Origin: an uncultured Christensenella sp.
Lineage (GTDB): Bacteria; Bacillota; Clostridia; Christensenellales; CAG-917
NCBI GenBank assembly: GCA_910577815.1
Contig: CAJTNO010000001.1
Location: forward strand, 124,001-188,000
Direction of reading: 5' to 3'
DNA length: 64,000 nt
The translations under genes were made by a program, and so were the position numbers. Below are positions 42,019-50,768 of this stretch, in pieces. Under the pieces are notes generated by a model. That model saw only the letters and a list, made by a program, of their open reading frames with translations, was not told the origin of the DNA and made no database searches. Position 1 is the first letter of the stretch, and each line of letters opens with the position of its first letter.

Positions 42019-42917
42019 CAGAATCTCTTTTTTCCGCCGAAGCTCTTAAATTTAGGCGGACCGGCCTGCGCGGCAGGCTTTACAAAATCGTCCTGCTCGG
42101 TAAAATATCCGAGATATACGTTGCCGTCCTCCACCTCTGCCTCGTCCTCGCGCGGCTTACGCTCGGTATATCCCTTGCGCCTGTCGCCCCTTCTGAACTC
42201 GTTACGTCCGCGTCCGCCGTCGCGCCTGTCGTCGCGGCGACCGTTTCTGTGCCCGTCGCGTCTTTCGCGGTGTTCTCTCTCTCCGTTTTTAAGAGGACGC
42301 TCGTCCTTAAGCTCCACGCCCACGGGAACGATTATGATATGTCTGGAATACTCCTCTCCCACGCTCTCGGTTTTTGCAATCGCGCTGTCCGCAAGCGCGC
42401 TGTGGATAATGCGGCGCTCAAACGGATTCATAGGCTCAAGCTCGATTTTACGGCAAAGCCTTACAGCCTTATCGGCAAGCCTCAGCGCAAGAGCGGTAAG
42501 GGTTTCCTTACGCTTTTCCCTGTAGTTCTCGCAATCGACAACCACCTTTTTGCACTCGCACTTATGCTCGTTGAGGAAGGTAAGGGCAAGATATTGGAAG
42601 GCGTCGAGGGTTTCGCCTCGATAACCGATAACCACTCCGCTGTCCTCGCCCTCTATGCTGACGAAAAGCGTATTATCCTTCTCCTCTACGGTCGCGCGGG
42701 ATTTCAAGCCCATACGTTCGAGAGTGCCGTTTACAAACTCGGTCATTTTGTCGGCGATATCGTCCCTGACCGTAACGCGAACCTTAGCCTTGGAAAAGAT
42801 TCCGCCCTTGGAAAGAACCTCCACCTCGACCTTATCCTTTGACACCTTGAGCTCCTCAAGTGCTTTTTCTACGGCGAGGTCGATACTGCTCGCCTGAGTT
42901 TCAACAAATTTATCCAT
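42018..42917 (-). CDS. jag: Jag/KhpB RNA-binding protein (Jag-N, KH and R3H domains)
   Basis: RNA-binding regulator encoded beside YidC in Firmicutes, linked to cell elongation and division. 299 residues from ATG at 42917 (AGGAGA 7 nt upstream). The Jag-N domain spans about 1-55 (VEKALEELKVSKDKVEVEVL), then a KH domain with the GxxG-like GYRGETLDAFQYL, then R3H ending EPMNPFERRIIHSAL. An unusual C-terminal tail of about 80 residues is very rich in Arg, Asp and Gly (RRDDRRDGGRGR) and probably disordered, adding to RNA affinity. It lies between yidC and mnmE. Confidence 0.96.
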   Translation of the reverse strand: MDKFVETQASSIDLAVEKALEELKVSKDKVEVEVLSKGGIFSKAKVRVTVRDDIADKMTEFVNGTLERMGLKSRATVEEKDNTLFVSIEGEDSGVVIGYRGETLDAFQYLALTFLNEHKCECKKVVVDCENYREKRKETLTALALRLADKAVRLCRKIELEPMNPFERRIIHSALADSAIAKTESVGEEYSRHIIIVPVGVELKDERPLKNGEREHRERRDGHRNGRRDDRRDGGRGRNEFRRGDRRKGYTERKPREDEAEVEDGNVYLGYFTEQDDFVKPAAQAGPPKFKSFGGKKRF

Positions 42918-42924
42918 AATTCTC

Positions 42925-44148
42925 CTATCTGTGTGAAATATGCGAATTAGACTTATTCTCTCTTGCTGTGTCAACAATTTTTCCGATAAGGTTGAACGCA
43001 AGCTGGAAAAGTATCATAGTAAGCGACGACGTAAACATATACAGCGCGAACGCGCCGGAGTAGAGCAAGCCGAACACGCCCATCATAATAGGCATCATCC
43101 ACTGCATCATTTTCATAGATTGCTGACTTGCGTTTGCGCTCGCCTTGTCGCCTGTAGGCGCGGGAGGCTGTCCCTGCGACTTGGCCATAATCTTCTGCGA
43201 CACAAAGCTGAGCACAATAGACAGAACAGGCAGCACGAGCAAGCCGTTCCAGGAACCGCCCTTTCCGTAGCCGCCCGTACCGATAACCTTGCCCATAACG
43301 GCGTTATATTCGTCTATGGTAATGCCGGTGAGACGCGAATTGGCAAAGCCGGACTGACCTGTAACCGTGATAAAATCGGGAACCGCCGCCGACCAGTTAT
43401 CGCCAACGAAGATATTTTTAATCCAGAGCCAGCTGCGCACGGTCTGATGCTCCTTGGAGTAGTACGCGTCGTACACCGCCTGCTGAGCCTTTTCCACCGT
43501 AGCCTTATAAAAAGCGTTGCCCGCCTCTGTTTTGGGAACGTCGTCGATATCAAACTGCTTATCGCCGTTTTTGTCGCCGTATTCCTCCTCGATTTCGGCG
43601 CTGACGGTCTCGAGATAGATATTCTGACTTGTTTTATAGTCCTGCGCAAACTGGAAGCCGACCATCTGTCTGAAGCCCGCGAAAACGATAAAGAAAACCA
43701 CAAATGTGATAATGGTAGGCAGACACATACCCATCATAGAGTACTTTTCTTTTTTATAAAGAGCCATCTGCTCCTGCTGCATACGCTGCTTATCGTCGCC
43801 GTACTTGGCTTGCAAAGCCTCGAGCTGCGGCTTCATACGCTCCATCGCCTTGCTGTTTTTGCGGCCGATAATCTTCTGCCACACGTCAAGCGGAGAGAGA
43901 ATCAAACGCAAAATCACGGTAAAGACCACGACAACCCAGCCGAAGCTGACCGCAGAGCCGCCCATACTGTTGCTGATGACAAGCATAAACTTAGCCATAA
44001 AGTGCGTGGGCGCGCTGACGGTATCGCCTGCGACGCTGTAGGAATTGTCGTTGTTACACGCAACAAGCATAACGCAGCAGAGGATAATCAATGCGGCGAG
44101 CAGATAAATCTGCAATTTGCGTTTGCGTTCGTAGCCTAAATAAGCCAT
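42925..44148 (-). CDS. yidC: Membrane protein insertase YidC/SpoIIIJ
   Basis: Inserts and folds proteins in the cytoplasmic membrane, alone or with SecYEG. In sporeformers the SpoIIIJ form is also needed for engulfed forespore signalling. 407 residues, longer than most Gram-positive forms. The signal peptide has lipobox MLVAC. The core starts with SFGWVVVVFTVILRLILSPLDVW, whose Arg in the first helix is the functional groove residue. An insertion of about 115 residues between helices 2 and 3 (acidic, YGDKNGDKQFDIDDVPKTEAG) is unusual. The C-terminal helices include MMQWMMPIMMGVFGLLYSGA. It overlaps yidD by 13 bp. Confidence 0.96.
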   Translation of the reverse strand: MAYLGYERKRKLQIYLLAALIILCCVMLVACNNDNSYSVAGDTVSAPTHFMAKFMLVISNSMGGSAVSFGWVVVVFTVILRLILSPLDVWQKIIGRKNSKAMERMKPQLEALQAKYGDDKQRMQQEQMALYKKEKYSMMGMCLPTIITFVVFFIVFAGFRQMVGFQFAQDYKTSQNIYLETVSAEIEEEYGDKNGDKQFDIDDVPKTEAGNAFYKATVEKAQQAVYDAYYSKEHQTVRSWLWIKNIFVGDNWSAAVPDFITVTGQSGFANSRLTGITIDEYNAVMGKVIGTGGYGKGGSWNGLLVLPVLSIVLSFVSQKIMAKSQGQPPAPTGDKASANASQQSMKMMQWMMPIMMGVFGLLYSGAFALYMFTSSLTMILFQLAFNLIGKIVDTARENKSNSHISHR

Positions 44149-44381
44149 TTAACTCGTCCTCGATAATTTTCTTTTACGGGATTGAAACCGCCCTTGGAAA
44201 AGGGAGTGCAGCGCATAAGCCGTTCGGCAGTCAGCGCGATGCCTGCGACGGCGCCGTATTTTTGGATAGCGTCGTATGAGTACATCGAGCAGGTGGGAGT
44301 AAAACCGCAACGGGTGCCGAATACGGGAGACAGCGTGCGCTTATACAGCAGCAAAAGAGCCAGACATATGCGTTTTAACAT
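44136..44381 (-). CDS. yidD: Membrane protein insertion efficiency factor YidD
   Basis: Small inner-face membrane-associated protein that assists YidC. 81 residues from ATG at 44381. The signature is RTLSPVFGTRCGFTPTCSMY, with the conserved cysteines, followed by RLMRCTPFSKGGFNPV. GGGGAAG lies upstream. It overlaps the end of rnpA by 7 bp and the start of yidC by 13 bp, the tightest packing in this operon. Confidence 0.96.
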   Translation of the reverse strand: MLKRICLALLLLYKRTLSPVFGTRCGFTPTCSMYSYDAIQKYGAVAGIALTAERLMRCTPFSKGGFNPVKENYRGRVKWLI

Positions 44382-44710
44382 TTGAGCTTCCCCGCCTTTG
44401 CAAAAGCGCCTGCGACCTCGTCGCACACCTTGGAGTAAGGCAGACCCGCAATGGACGGACGGGCTACTATTACGTACATAAAGCCTCTGTCAATTCTGTC
44501 CTCTATAACGTGAACTGCCTCGCGCAACAGCCGCTTAACCCTATTTCGGGCGACGGCGTTGCCCACCTTCTTGGACACCGAAAGTCCGATTTTCAACCCC
44601 TCGCGGGAGCGTGCGCTTAGCAGTAGCAGATTGTGAGCGGACGACCTTTCGCCCTTTCTGTAGACGTACGCAAAAGCGGCGCGTCGTTTAAGTCTGTACT
44701 GCCTTTGCAT
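44375..44710 (-). CDS. rnpA: Ribonuclease P protein component
   Basis: Protein subunit that helps the catalytic RNA of RNase P remove tRNA 5' leaders. 111 residues, basic. It begins RLKRRAAFAYVYRKGERSSA and contains the RNR signature NAVARNRVKRLLREA. It sits between rpmH and yidD as in most Firmicutes. Confidence 0.97.
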   Translation of the reverse strand: MQRQYRLKRRAAFAYVYRKGERSSAHNLLLLSARSREGLKIGLSVSKKVGNAVARNRVKRLLREAVHVIEDRIDRGFMYVIVARPSIAGLPYSKVCDEVAGAFAKAGKLKC

Positions 44711-44713
44711 CTG

Positions 44714-44848
44714 TTATGCCGAAAGCTTTTTTCTGCCTCTGTTACGACGGCGGCGAAGAACGTTTCTACCCGACTTGGTGCTCATTCTCTTGCGGAAGCC
44801 GTGAACTTTGTTTCTCTGTCTTTTCTTGGGTTGGTAGGTTTGCTTCAT
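44714..44848 (-). CDS. rpmH: 50S ribosomal protein L34
   Basis: 44-residue, strongly basic ribosomal protein. The sequence starts MKQTYQPKKRQRNKVHGFRK and ends in a basic run before LSA, matching L34 throughout. GGAGGAACAAGAT precedes the ATG. First gene of the operon running through mnmG. Confidence 0.98.
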   Translation of the reverse strand: MKQTYQPKKRQRNKVHGFRKRMSTKSGRNVLRRRRNRGRKKLSA

Positions 44849-44955
44849 ATCTTGTTCCTCCGTGACTTACAGCGATAAGCTGTTCGATTATTTTCTTAAG
44901 ACCGCAATTATCGCCTATATATTTGCTATATATATAATAAATAAAATGCTTGTCT

Positions 44956-44985
44956 ATTATAATAAGAAGGCGCGGCGAATGTCAA
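44956..44985 (-). promoter_or_regulatory. Consensus promoter of the rpmH-rnpA-yidD-yidC-jag-mnmE-mnmG operon
   Basis: On the minus strand TTGACA (44985-44980) and TATAAT (44961-44956) are 18 bp apart, both perfect hexamers, 108 bp before the rpmH start codon. The leader has an AT-rich stretch (TATATATATAG) but no DnaA boxes. Confidence 0.85.
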
Positions 44986-45059
44986 GCAAAAAGCGCGAAT
45001 ATGCGCGCCATTAAAAAAAGTCGATATAATACGCAATTTTTCTACAAAACCGCAGGACC

Positions 45060-45090
45060 GAATAAAAAATAGCGCCCGCGATGCGGGCGC
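45060..45090 (-). terminator. Terminator of the glycerophosphodiesterase gene
   Basis: GCGCCCGC pairs perfectly with GCGGGCGC around a three-base loop and, on the minus strand, is followed by TATTTTTTATT, 10 bp after the stop at 45101. Confidence 0.9.
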
Positions 45091-45100
45091 AAACAAGCTG

Positions 45101-46000
45101 TCAGCCGAAAAGCCTTCCCCTGCTTTTATCGGAGGTGACGTAATCCACTCCGTAGTCGTTAAAAAGACAGGCGACGGTCTTTTTATCGTTTACCGTCCAC
45201 ACGCCGACCTCAAGCCCCGCGTCGTGAAACATATCCGCAAGCGCTTTGGTAAGGAACAGATAATTACAGGACAAATTTATACGCTGCTCGATAACTCTAT
45301 TCAGCTTTTCCTCGGAGGTAAAGCCTGCGTCCGCCATATCGCGGGGAAGCCCCACAAAGGTAAACAGATGCAAAATCACGTCGGCGTCCTTACTGCGGAT
45401 ATAGCGCAGCTTTTCAAAGTGGAAGGAGCCGAAGCTGACCTCTACGCCCTTGCTCTTTATTATCTCGAGCACGCCGTCAATCTCCGCCTCGGTCATATAT
45501 TTATCTTTAAGCTCGATAACGGCGACCTTGCCTCCGTCTCTGCAAATATCGAGATACTCCTCGAGCGTAGGCGCAAAATCGTCATCGGGATACTTTTTCT
45601 TATTGCGTTCGCTCTTGCGCAGAGGAGTAGACAGTGCCTCCGCGAGCGTGACGTCGCGCACGTTATCCACGCCGTCAAGCGAATCCGCGTCGTGCATACA
45701 AACGTAATGACCGTCGCCCGTAACCCAGATATCCGTCTCTATACCCCAGACCGTGGGGTCCTCGGCGGCAAGCCTGAAGGCTTCGGCGGTATTCTGATAT
45801 TCCTCGCTGCTCAAGCCTCTGTGAGCGATAAACTTTATTTCTTCGGCATTGAACGCAGCATAAACCTTCTCCATCTTTGCCGACGAATACGTCATATATT
45901 TAAAGCTGTTCACAAGCGTAAAAAGCAGGGCGACCGTAATCGCTCCGAGCAACAGAATTATAATAAAAAATATTAGCAATCCTTTAAAGAAAGCTTTCAT
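45101..46000 (-). CDS. Membrane-anchored glycerophosphodiester phosphodiesterase
   Basis: Hydrolyses glycerophosphodiesters from phospholipid or teichoic-acid turnover to glycerol-3-phosphate and an alcohol. 299 residues from ATG at 46000 (GGGAG upstream); the frame runs 51 codons further without likeness. One N-terminal helix (about 7-32) anchors it, and the GDPD barrel is outside. Catalytic/metal residues: IAHRGLSSEEYQNT, GIETDIW and MHDADSLDG. The C-terminus has VWTVNDKKTVACLFNDYGVD and TSDK, typical of UgpQ-type enzymes. It has its own terminator and is divergent from the germinant receptor operon. Confidence 0.93.
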   Translation of the reverse strand: MKAFFKGLLIFFIIILLLGAITVALLFTLVNSFKYMTYSSAKMEKVYAAFNAEEIKFIAHRGLSSEEYQNTAEAFRLAAEDPTVWGIETDIWVTGDGHYVCMHDADSLDGVDNVRDVTLAEALSTPLRKSERNKKKYPDDDFAPTLEEYLDICRDGGKVAVIELKDKYMTEAEIDGVLEIIKSKGVEVSFGSFHFEKLRYIRSKDADVILHLFTFVGLPRDMADAGFTSEEKLNRVIEQRINLSCNYLFLTKALADMFHDAGLEVGVWTVNDKKTVACLFNDYGVDYVTSDKSRGRLFG

Positions 46001-46205
46001 AAACGCGCTCCCGTAAAAATATATGCTATAAAGTGTAGCACAAAGGGGAAATTTGTCAATAAAACGAGCGCTTGAAAATTTTGTAATCTTAACCTCCGCC
46101 GCACTATATGCGCTCCTTGACGCAATATGTAAAGAATTGACGAATTTTCGCAAATAAAGCGTTTATCCTGCAAAACGCGCTTATAAAGTACGGCATTTGG
46201 CAATA

Positions 46206-47654
46206 ATGCGAAATGTGAAAATAGACGAATTTATTCCAAAGCTAAAAGAAACCTTCTCGCAGAGCGACGATTTAAAGTGCCGCGAGCTGACCGTAGCGGG
46301 CACGCGCTGCGTATTTTGCTACATCGACGGAGGCACGGACAAGCTGCTGCTTGAGCAGAACATAATCCTTCCGCTCAGAAACACTGCGGAGTTCGGTCCT
46401 CCGTATCTCGACGCGCTCAACGCGACGGTCACCTACTCGGAGGACATAACGATGCTGCCGGTATCCAACTGCGCGGGCGCGGTAGCCGAGGGCGACGTGG
46501 CGTTTATGATAGACGGAGAGGACGTCTCTTACGTATTCTCGCTGCGCAAGCCGGAGAAGCGCGCGGTAGCGGAGCCTCCGACCTCCAGCGTTCTTAAAGG
46601 ACCGCGCGAGGGCTTTATCGAGGAGCTTAAAACAAACCTTTCGATAATGCGCCGCCGCCTTAAGACGCCCGACTTCACCGTGAAATTCTTTCAGGTGGGC
46701 AGATACTCCACGACCACGGTATCGGTGCTGTACGTGCGCGGCATAGCGGATATGAATATAGTCAATCAGATATGCGAAAAGATAAGCCGGATAGACATAG
46801 ACGGCGTAATCGACAGCGCATATATAACCTCGTATATGCAGACAAAGAAAAACTCCTTTTTTCTGCAGGCGGGAACCACCGAAAAGCCCGACGTCGCGGA
46901 GGCGAAGCTGCTTGAGGGACGCGTCGTAATACTCGTAGACGGCTCGCCAATCGCGGTGACTCTGCCCTATTTGGTATTCGAGGACGTACAGGACGGCTAC
47001 GACTATTACTCGGCGGACTGGCGCGCTTCGATGATAAGGATATTCCGCATAATGGGCGCGCTTATGACCATACTTCTGCCGGGAGCGTATATCGCGCTGC
47101 AGACCTATCATTTCCAGCTGCTGCCGCTGAAATTTCTGATGACTTTGATGGCGGCTACGACGGGAATACCCTTTCCGCCGCCCATCGAAATGCTCGTAGT
47201 CCTCGTGCTGTTTGAAATACTCAACCAGGCGTCGCTGAGAATGCCGAGGTATTTGGGCATATCGCTGTCGGTGGTAGGAGCAATAGTTTTGGGCGACACG
47301 GCGGTAAAATCGGGGCTTATATCCTCGCCGTCGGTACTGATAATAGCGCTGTCGGCGATAGGAATATTCTGCGTCCCCGACCAGGTGGGAACGCTGTCGA
47401 TACTGCGACTGCTGTTCCTGTGCATAAGCGCGGTAACGGGCTTTGTGGGAATGATAATCCTCGCGATAATAATAGTCGCGTATCTTGCGAGTTTGGAGAA
47501 TTTCGGCACTCCGTATCTTGCGCCGTACGCGCCTCGCATCAACCCCGACCTACAGGACGGAATACTCAAAACGGGAACGTCGTCTATCGAGCGGCGACCG
47601 TACTCGATTCCTACGGCGAACCGCATCCGCGTGAGAAAGAACGCGAAACATTAA
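46206..47654 (+). CDS. gerA: Spore germinant receptor A subunit (GerA family)
   Basis: A subunit of a GerA-type receptor in the inner spore membrane that recognises nutrients and starts germination. 482 residues from ATG at 46206 (a TTG three codons earlier is possible; no strong ribosome-binding site is visible for either). The soluble N-terminal domain includes EGDVAFMIDG and EPPTSSVLKGPREGFIEEL, which is a family signature. It is followed by about five membrane segments from residue 275 on (ILLPGAYIALQTYHFQLLP, GIPFPPPIEMLVVLVLFEIL, SLSVVGAIVLGDTAVKSGL) and a short polar tail. First gene of a three-gene operon. Expression in the forespore by sigma-G is expected from the family. Confidence 0.95.
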   Translation: MRNVKIDEFIPKLKETFSQSDDLKCRELTVAGTRCVFCYIDGGTDKLLLEQNIILPLRNTAEFGPPYLDALNATVTYSEDITMLPVSNCAGAVAEGDVAFMIDGEDVSYVFSLRKPEKRAVAEPPTSSVLKGPREGFIEELKTNLSIMRRRLKTPDFTVKFFQVGRYSTTTVSVLYVRGIADMNIVNQICEKISRIDIDGVIDSAYITSYMQTKKNSFFLQAGTTEKPDVAEAKLLEGRVVILVDGSPIAVTLPYLVFEDVQDGYDYYSADWRASMIRIFRIMGALMTILLPGAYIALQTYHFQLLPLKFLMTLMAATTGIPFPPPIEMLVVLVLFEILNQASLRMPRYLGISLSVVGAIVLGDTAVKSGLISSPSVLIIALSAIGIFCVPDQVGTLSILRLLFLCISAVTGFVGMIILAIIIVAYLASLENFGTPYLAPYAPRINPDLQDGILKTGTSSIERRPYSIPTANRIRVRKNAKH

Positions 47655-47659
47655 GCAAT

Positions 47660-48913
47660 ATGAAACCTGCAAGAATACAACACGGAATTTATAAAAATCT
47701 CCCCAACGACTCGATATACAACTCGCAAGCGAGCTGCATAATTTTCGCATTGGGGATAGCCTTCAAGCTATCGGCGCTGCCGGGAGTAATCGCGCAGAAC
47801 TATCACTCCTCCACGCTATGGGCGTATCTTATGATGTCCGCGGTGGAGCTTGTGATATGCGCGCTGGTATTCACGTTTGTGCGCACGCGCAGCGACGGAC
47901 TTCTGCGCGCCACAAACAACAAGGCGTACAAGCTGTTTTGCGGAATATGCGCGCTTTGGCTGATAGCAAAGGGAACCTTCTATTTCAGCTACTGCGCGGC
48001 GTACCTTGCAACGGAGCAATTCGGAGGCGTAGAGCCTGCGTTATTCTATCTGCTGCTACTCGCGCCCATAATTTATCTCGGCGTAAAGGGCTCGCGCGCC
48101 ATCTCGCGCACGGCGGAGATTTTCGTACCCGTCTTTTTTGTGATAATAGTATTAAATCTGATATTCTTAGACACGGATTTGGACATCGGACGCAATCTTC
48201 CCGTATTTGCTATAGAACCAAAGGACTTCTTTGCGGGGCTGCCCCGCTACGGACTGTGGCTCGGAGACGTAATTCCCTTCGCGTTTTTAAGGATTAAAAA
48301 CAAGCGTATGCCCTACGCTTCGGGAGGTATCGCAATCACCTTCCTGCTTGTAAACATAATAATCTTCCTCGGCGTAGCGACGTACGGCGAAGCGCTAATC
48401 ACCGTAACGGATTTGCTTATCCGTATAGCGGGCTTCAACCAGCTGTCGCTTGACATCGGCAGAATGGAGTGGACAAACCTGTTTGCGGTGATAGCTCTGT
48501 CCATAATATCGCTGTCCTTTCTGTTTTACGGCTGTACGGCGGCGACGGAGCGCGCGGTGGGCTTCAGCCTTCCCGCAAAAATCATATTCCCGATAGTAGT
48601 AATCTGCTGCGTGCTGTTTGCGCAGTCCTCTCAGGAGATAGCTCAATTTGCGGTAAACGTAACGGGCTATGTGCTCAGCGGAATAGCGGTGGTGCTTCCC
48701 CTTCTGTTCTTAGCGGTCGGAGTATATGCGCGCAGAAAATACGGAGGCATATTCGGGTGTCTTGACTCCGAATACACACCGCACCCGCCCCTTCGCCCCG
48801 AGGCGCCCGACAGCCTTGCGGATAACGTGCTTGCGGGTATGAAGGAGGAAGCGGAGCAAACTCAGACGGTTATGCAAAACGGCTCGCTCAAGCCGCAGGA
48901 GGGCGAACAATGA
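47660..48913 (+). CDS. gerB: Spore germinant receptor B subunit (GerB, APC-type permease fold)
   Basis: B subunit of the germinant receptor, related to amino-acid permeases. 417 residues, ten hydrophobic segments. ATG at 47660, five bases after the gerA stop codon. The start MKPARIQHGIYKNLPNDSIY fits the usual short tail before helix 1; the longer frame overlapping gerA has no likeness. The ligand-site region of helix 1 reads SCIIFALGIAFKLSALPGVI. The C-terminal tail is polar and unusually long (about 60 residues, HPPLRPEAPDSL). Its TGA overlaps the gerC ATG. Confidence 0.93.
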   Translation: MKPARIQHGIYKNLPNDSIYNSQASCIIFALGIAFKLSALPGVIAQNYHSSTLWAYLMMSAVELVICALVFTFVRTRSDGLLRATNNKAYKLFCGICALWLIAKGTFYFSYCAAYLATEQFGGVEPALFYLLLLAPIIYLGVKGSRAISRTAEIFVPVFFVIIVLNLIFLDTDLDIGRNLPVFAIEPKDFFAGLPRYGLWLGDVIPFAFLRIKNKRMPYASGGIAITFLLVNIIIFLGVATYGEALITVTDLLIRIAGFNQLSLDIGRMEWTNLFAVIALSIISLSFLFYGCTAATERAVGFSLPAKIIFPIVVICCVLFAQSSQEIAQFAVNVTGYVLSGIAVVLPLLFLAVGVYARRKYGGIFGCLDSEYTPHPPLRPEAPDSLADNVLAGMKEEAEQTQTVMQNGSLKPQEGEQ

Positions 48914-50067
48914 AAAAGATAAACATACCTTCTTATCTGATGCGCACCAAGTGGTTTCTGATACTGCTTGCGGTGCTTGCGCTCATAATATTCGGGCGCA
49001 CGGTCAACAGCCCGGCGCTCACAAAGACGGCGATAGTACTCGGCGCAGGACTTGACTACTCCGAGGAGGACGGCGAATTTATAGTAACCACGCAATCGGT
49101 GCTTATGGCTTCCTCATCCTCGGACAGTGCGGGACAGACCACCTACAACACCTACACCTCCACAGGCAAAACCATAGCGGAGGCTTTGGACGATATTTCG
49201 CGCAAAATGGGTTTAACCGTATCGCTTGCGCACTGTAATGTGCTGTTTATGTCGCAATCGGTGTTAAGGCTAGACCATATGCAGCTTGTCTATCCGCTGA
49301 CGGGGATGTACTCTCTGCCCGAGCACGCGATATTGGTAACGGGCGATAAAAGCCCCCGTGAAATGCTTGCGGTCAAGATAGGCACCACAAGCAGCGCGCC
49401 CTACTTTTTACAGCTTGCGCTGACAAACAAGGAGGGAACAAACGGTATGATACGCACAAACGTCAAGGATTTTCTTGCGCGCTCGCTGTCGCGGAGCAAG
49501 TCGGCGGTCATCCCCTATATAACGCTCAAGAAGCTTCCCGACCAACCCATAACGGGCGAGGGCGAGCAAAAGGATAATTACGAATTCGACCTGTCCAGCA
49601 CGCTCGTATTCAACCACGACAAGGCGCAGGTGCTTGCAAACAGACAGGCGGAAACTCTGTCCTTATATCTTGCAAACGAAACGTTCGGAGCAATCAACTA
49701 CACGTCGGACAAGGGCGAGCGCGTGGAATTCCGCATTCTCAACAAAAACGTGGACTCCAAGGCGAAGGGCAGAAGCATAACCGCCGAAATCGAGCTGTCG
49801 GTAGAGCTGCTCGACGTACAGTTTATAAATTCCGACAAGGTGCTTACGGGCGCGGACCCCGAAATCAGAGAAGCGGCAAATAAGCTGGGCAAGGAGATAG
49901 AACAAACCTTAACGCAGTTATTCGAGCTGTCCAAGGAGTTGAACATAGACTTTTTAGGACTGCAGGCAAAGGCGTATCAGTCGGTAGGACGGCATCTTGA
50001 GCAGGACTGCCTTAAAACGCTGTCCTTTTCTCCCAAGGTTAGTTTGACGGTTAAGGAGACAGCATAA
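48910..50067 (+). CDS. gerC: Spore germinant receptor C subunit (Ger(x)C family), no lipobox
   Basis: C subunit of the receptor, normally a lipoprotein facing the outside of the inner spore membrane. 385 residues. Family landmarks are clear: TKTAIVLGAGLDYSEEDGEF, the middle domain with LDDISRKMGLTVSLAHCNVL, and the C-terminal domain SITAEIELSVELLDVQF to the helix KLGKEIEQTLTQLFELSKEL. The N-terminus has one hydrophobic helix (about 14-29) but no cysteine at its end, where the family has the lipobox Cys. This subunit would be held by a transmembrane anchor instead of a lipid. AGGAGGG precedes the ATG; 4-bp overlap with gerB. Confidence 0.93.
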   Translation: MKKINIPSYLMRTKWFLILLAVLALIIFGRTVNSPALTKTAIVLGAGLDYSEEDGEFIVTTQSVLMASSSSDSAGQTTYNTYTSTGKTIAEALDDISRKMGLTVSLAHCNVLFMSQSVLRLDHMQLVYPLTGMYSLPEHAILVTGDKSPREMLAVKIGTTSSAPYFLQLALTNKEGTNGMIRTNVKDFLARSLSRSKSAVIPYITLKKLPDQPITGEGEQKDNYEFDLSSTLVFNHDKAQVLANRQAETLSLYLANETFGAINYTSDKGERVEFRILNKNVDSKAKGRSITAEIELSVELLDVQFINSDKVLTGADPEIREAANKLGKEIEQTLTQLFELSKELNIDFLGLQAKAYQSVGRHLEQDCLKTLSFSPKVSLTVKETA

Positions 50068-50083
50068 GATAAAATCGGCATTC

Positions 50084-50369
50084 ATCACAGCGCAACGCCT
50101 GTATAACAGTCATTGCGCAAGTGATTATTTGATTTTATCTTCTCTACCGCGCAAATGTTTGTTGTGCTATTCCCTCTATGCTACTTTGTAAACTCCCGCA
50201 TCATTCCGCACAAACCTTTGCTTGCTGATTTCTATGCGGTATATTCTAAACCTTATATCACAGCGCAACGCCTGTATAACAGTCATTGCGCAAGTGATTA
50301 TTTGATTTTATCTTCCCTACCGCGCAAATGTTTGTTGTGCTATCACCACTGTGCTACTTTGTAAACTCC
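50084..50369. repeat. Direct repeat of about 115 bp, two copies 173 bp apart
   Basis: Copies begin ATCACAGCGCAACGCC at 50084 and 50257 and end in GCTACTTTGTAAACTCC; they differ at only a few bases. Each contains nested palindromic words (GCGCAA...TTGCGC enclosing CTGT..ACAG). They lie just after the germinant receptor operon. No coding capacity is supported. Confidence 0.88.
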
Positions 50370-50768
50370 TGATTAGAAAACCCCCTCTTTCCGGTCTCGC
50401 CGGTATTTCTCCCGCCACTCGAAACAGCGATTTTCCTTTTTAACTGCACATCGCTCGCGGGGGAGACAAGACGCGATTGACCAAAGGTAACAATCGCTAT
50501 TCCGTCGCTTCGCTCCTTACGGCACTCGTGAACAGCTATCGTCGCTTTATTATGCCACTCGTTCGCGGACAGACAAACTACATTTGTCCGCTCACTTGTA
50601 CAAGCATCGCACTTCGGCACTCAATAGCTCCGCGCCCTGCGCGTCGTGGTCTAAACTTCGTAACGAGTTATAAAGGCGTTATGGGATTTGTTCTAAACTT
50701 CGTAACGAGCGTTGGAAAGAAAAGCACACTAAATCTTATAAAAGCCATATACTACTTTGAGGTGATTT
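50370..50768. other. Intergenic region with repeated short motifs, no gene supported
   Basis: About 400 bp. TCTAAACTTCGTAACGAG occurs twice, near 50652 and 50693. Palindrome-like words of the form TCGCTTCGCTCC and CACTCGTTCGCGG are frequent. An open minus-strand frame of 88 codons exists but lacks a ribosome-binding site and family likeness. The composition resembles degenerate repeat DNA or a decayed insertion. Confidence 0.5.

Noticed and set aside
41991..42842. Long open frames antisense to jag, asnS, aspS and other core genes
   Set aside because: They are reverse-complement shadows of conserved genes in GC-richer DNA; none has a ribosome-binding site plus family likeness.
44849..45100. 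oriC beside rpmH
   Set aside because: The 250 bp hold a promoter, a terminator and AT-rich DNA only, with no DnaA-box cluster.
50354..50620. Open minus-strand frame of 88 codons
   Set aside because: No ribosome-binding site, no recognisable family, and it covers palindrome-rich repeat DNA.
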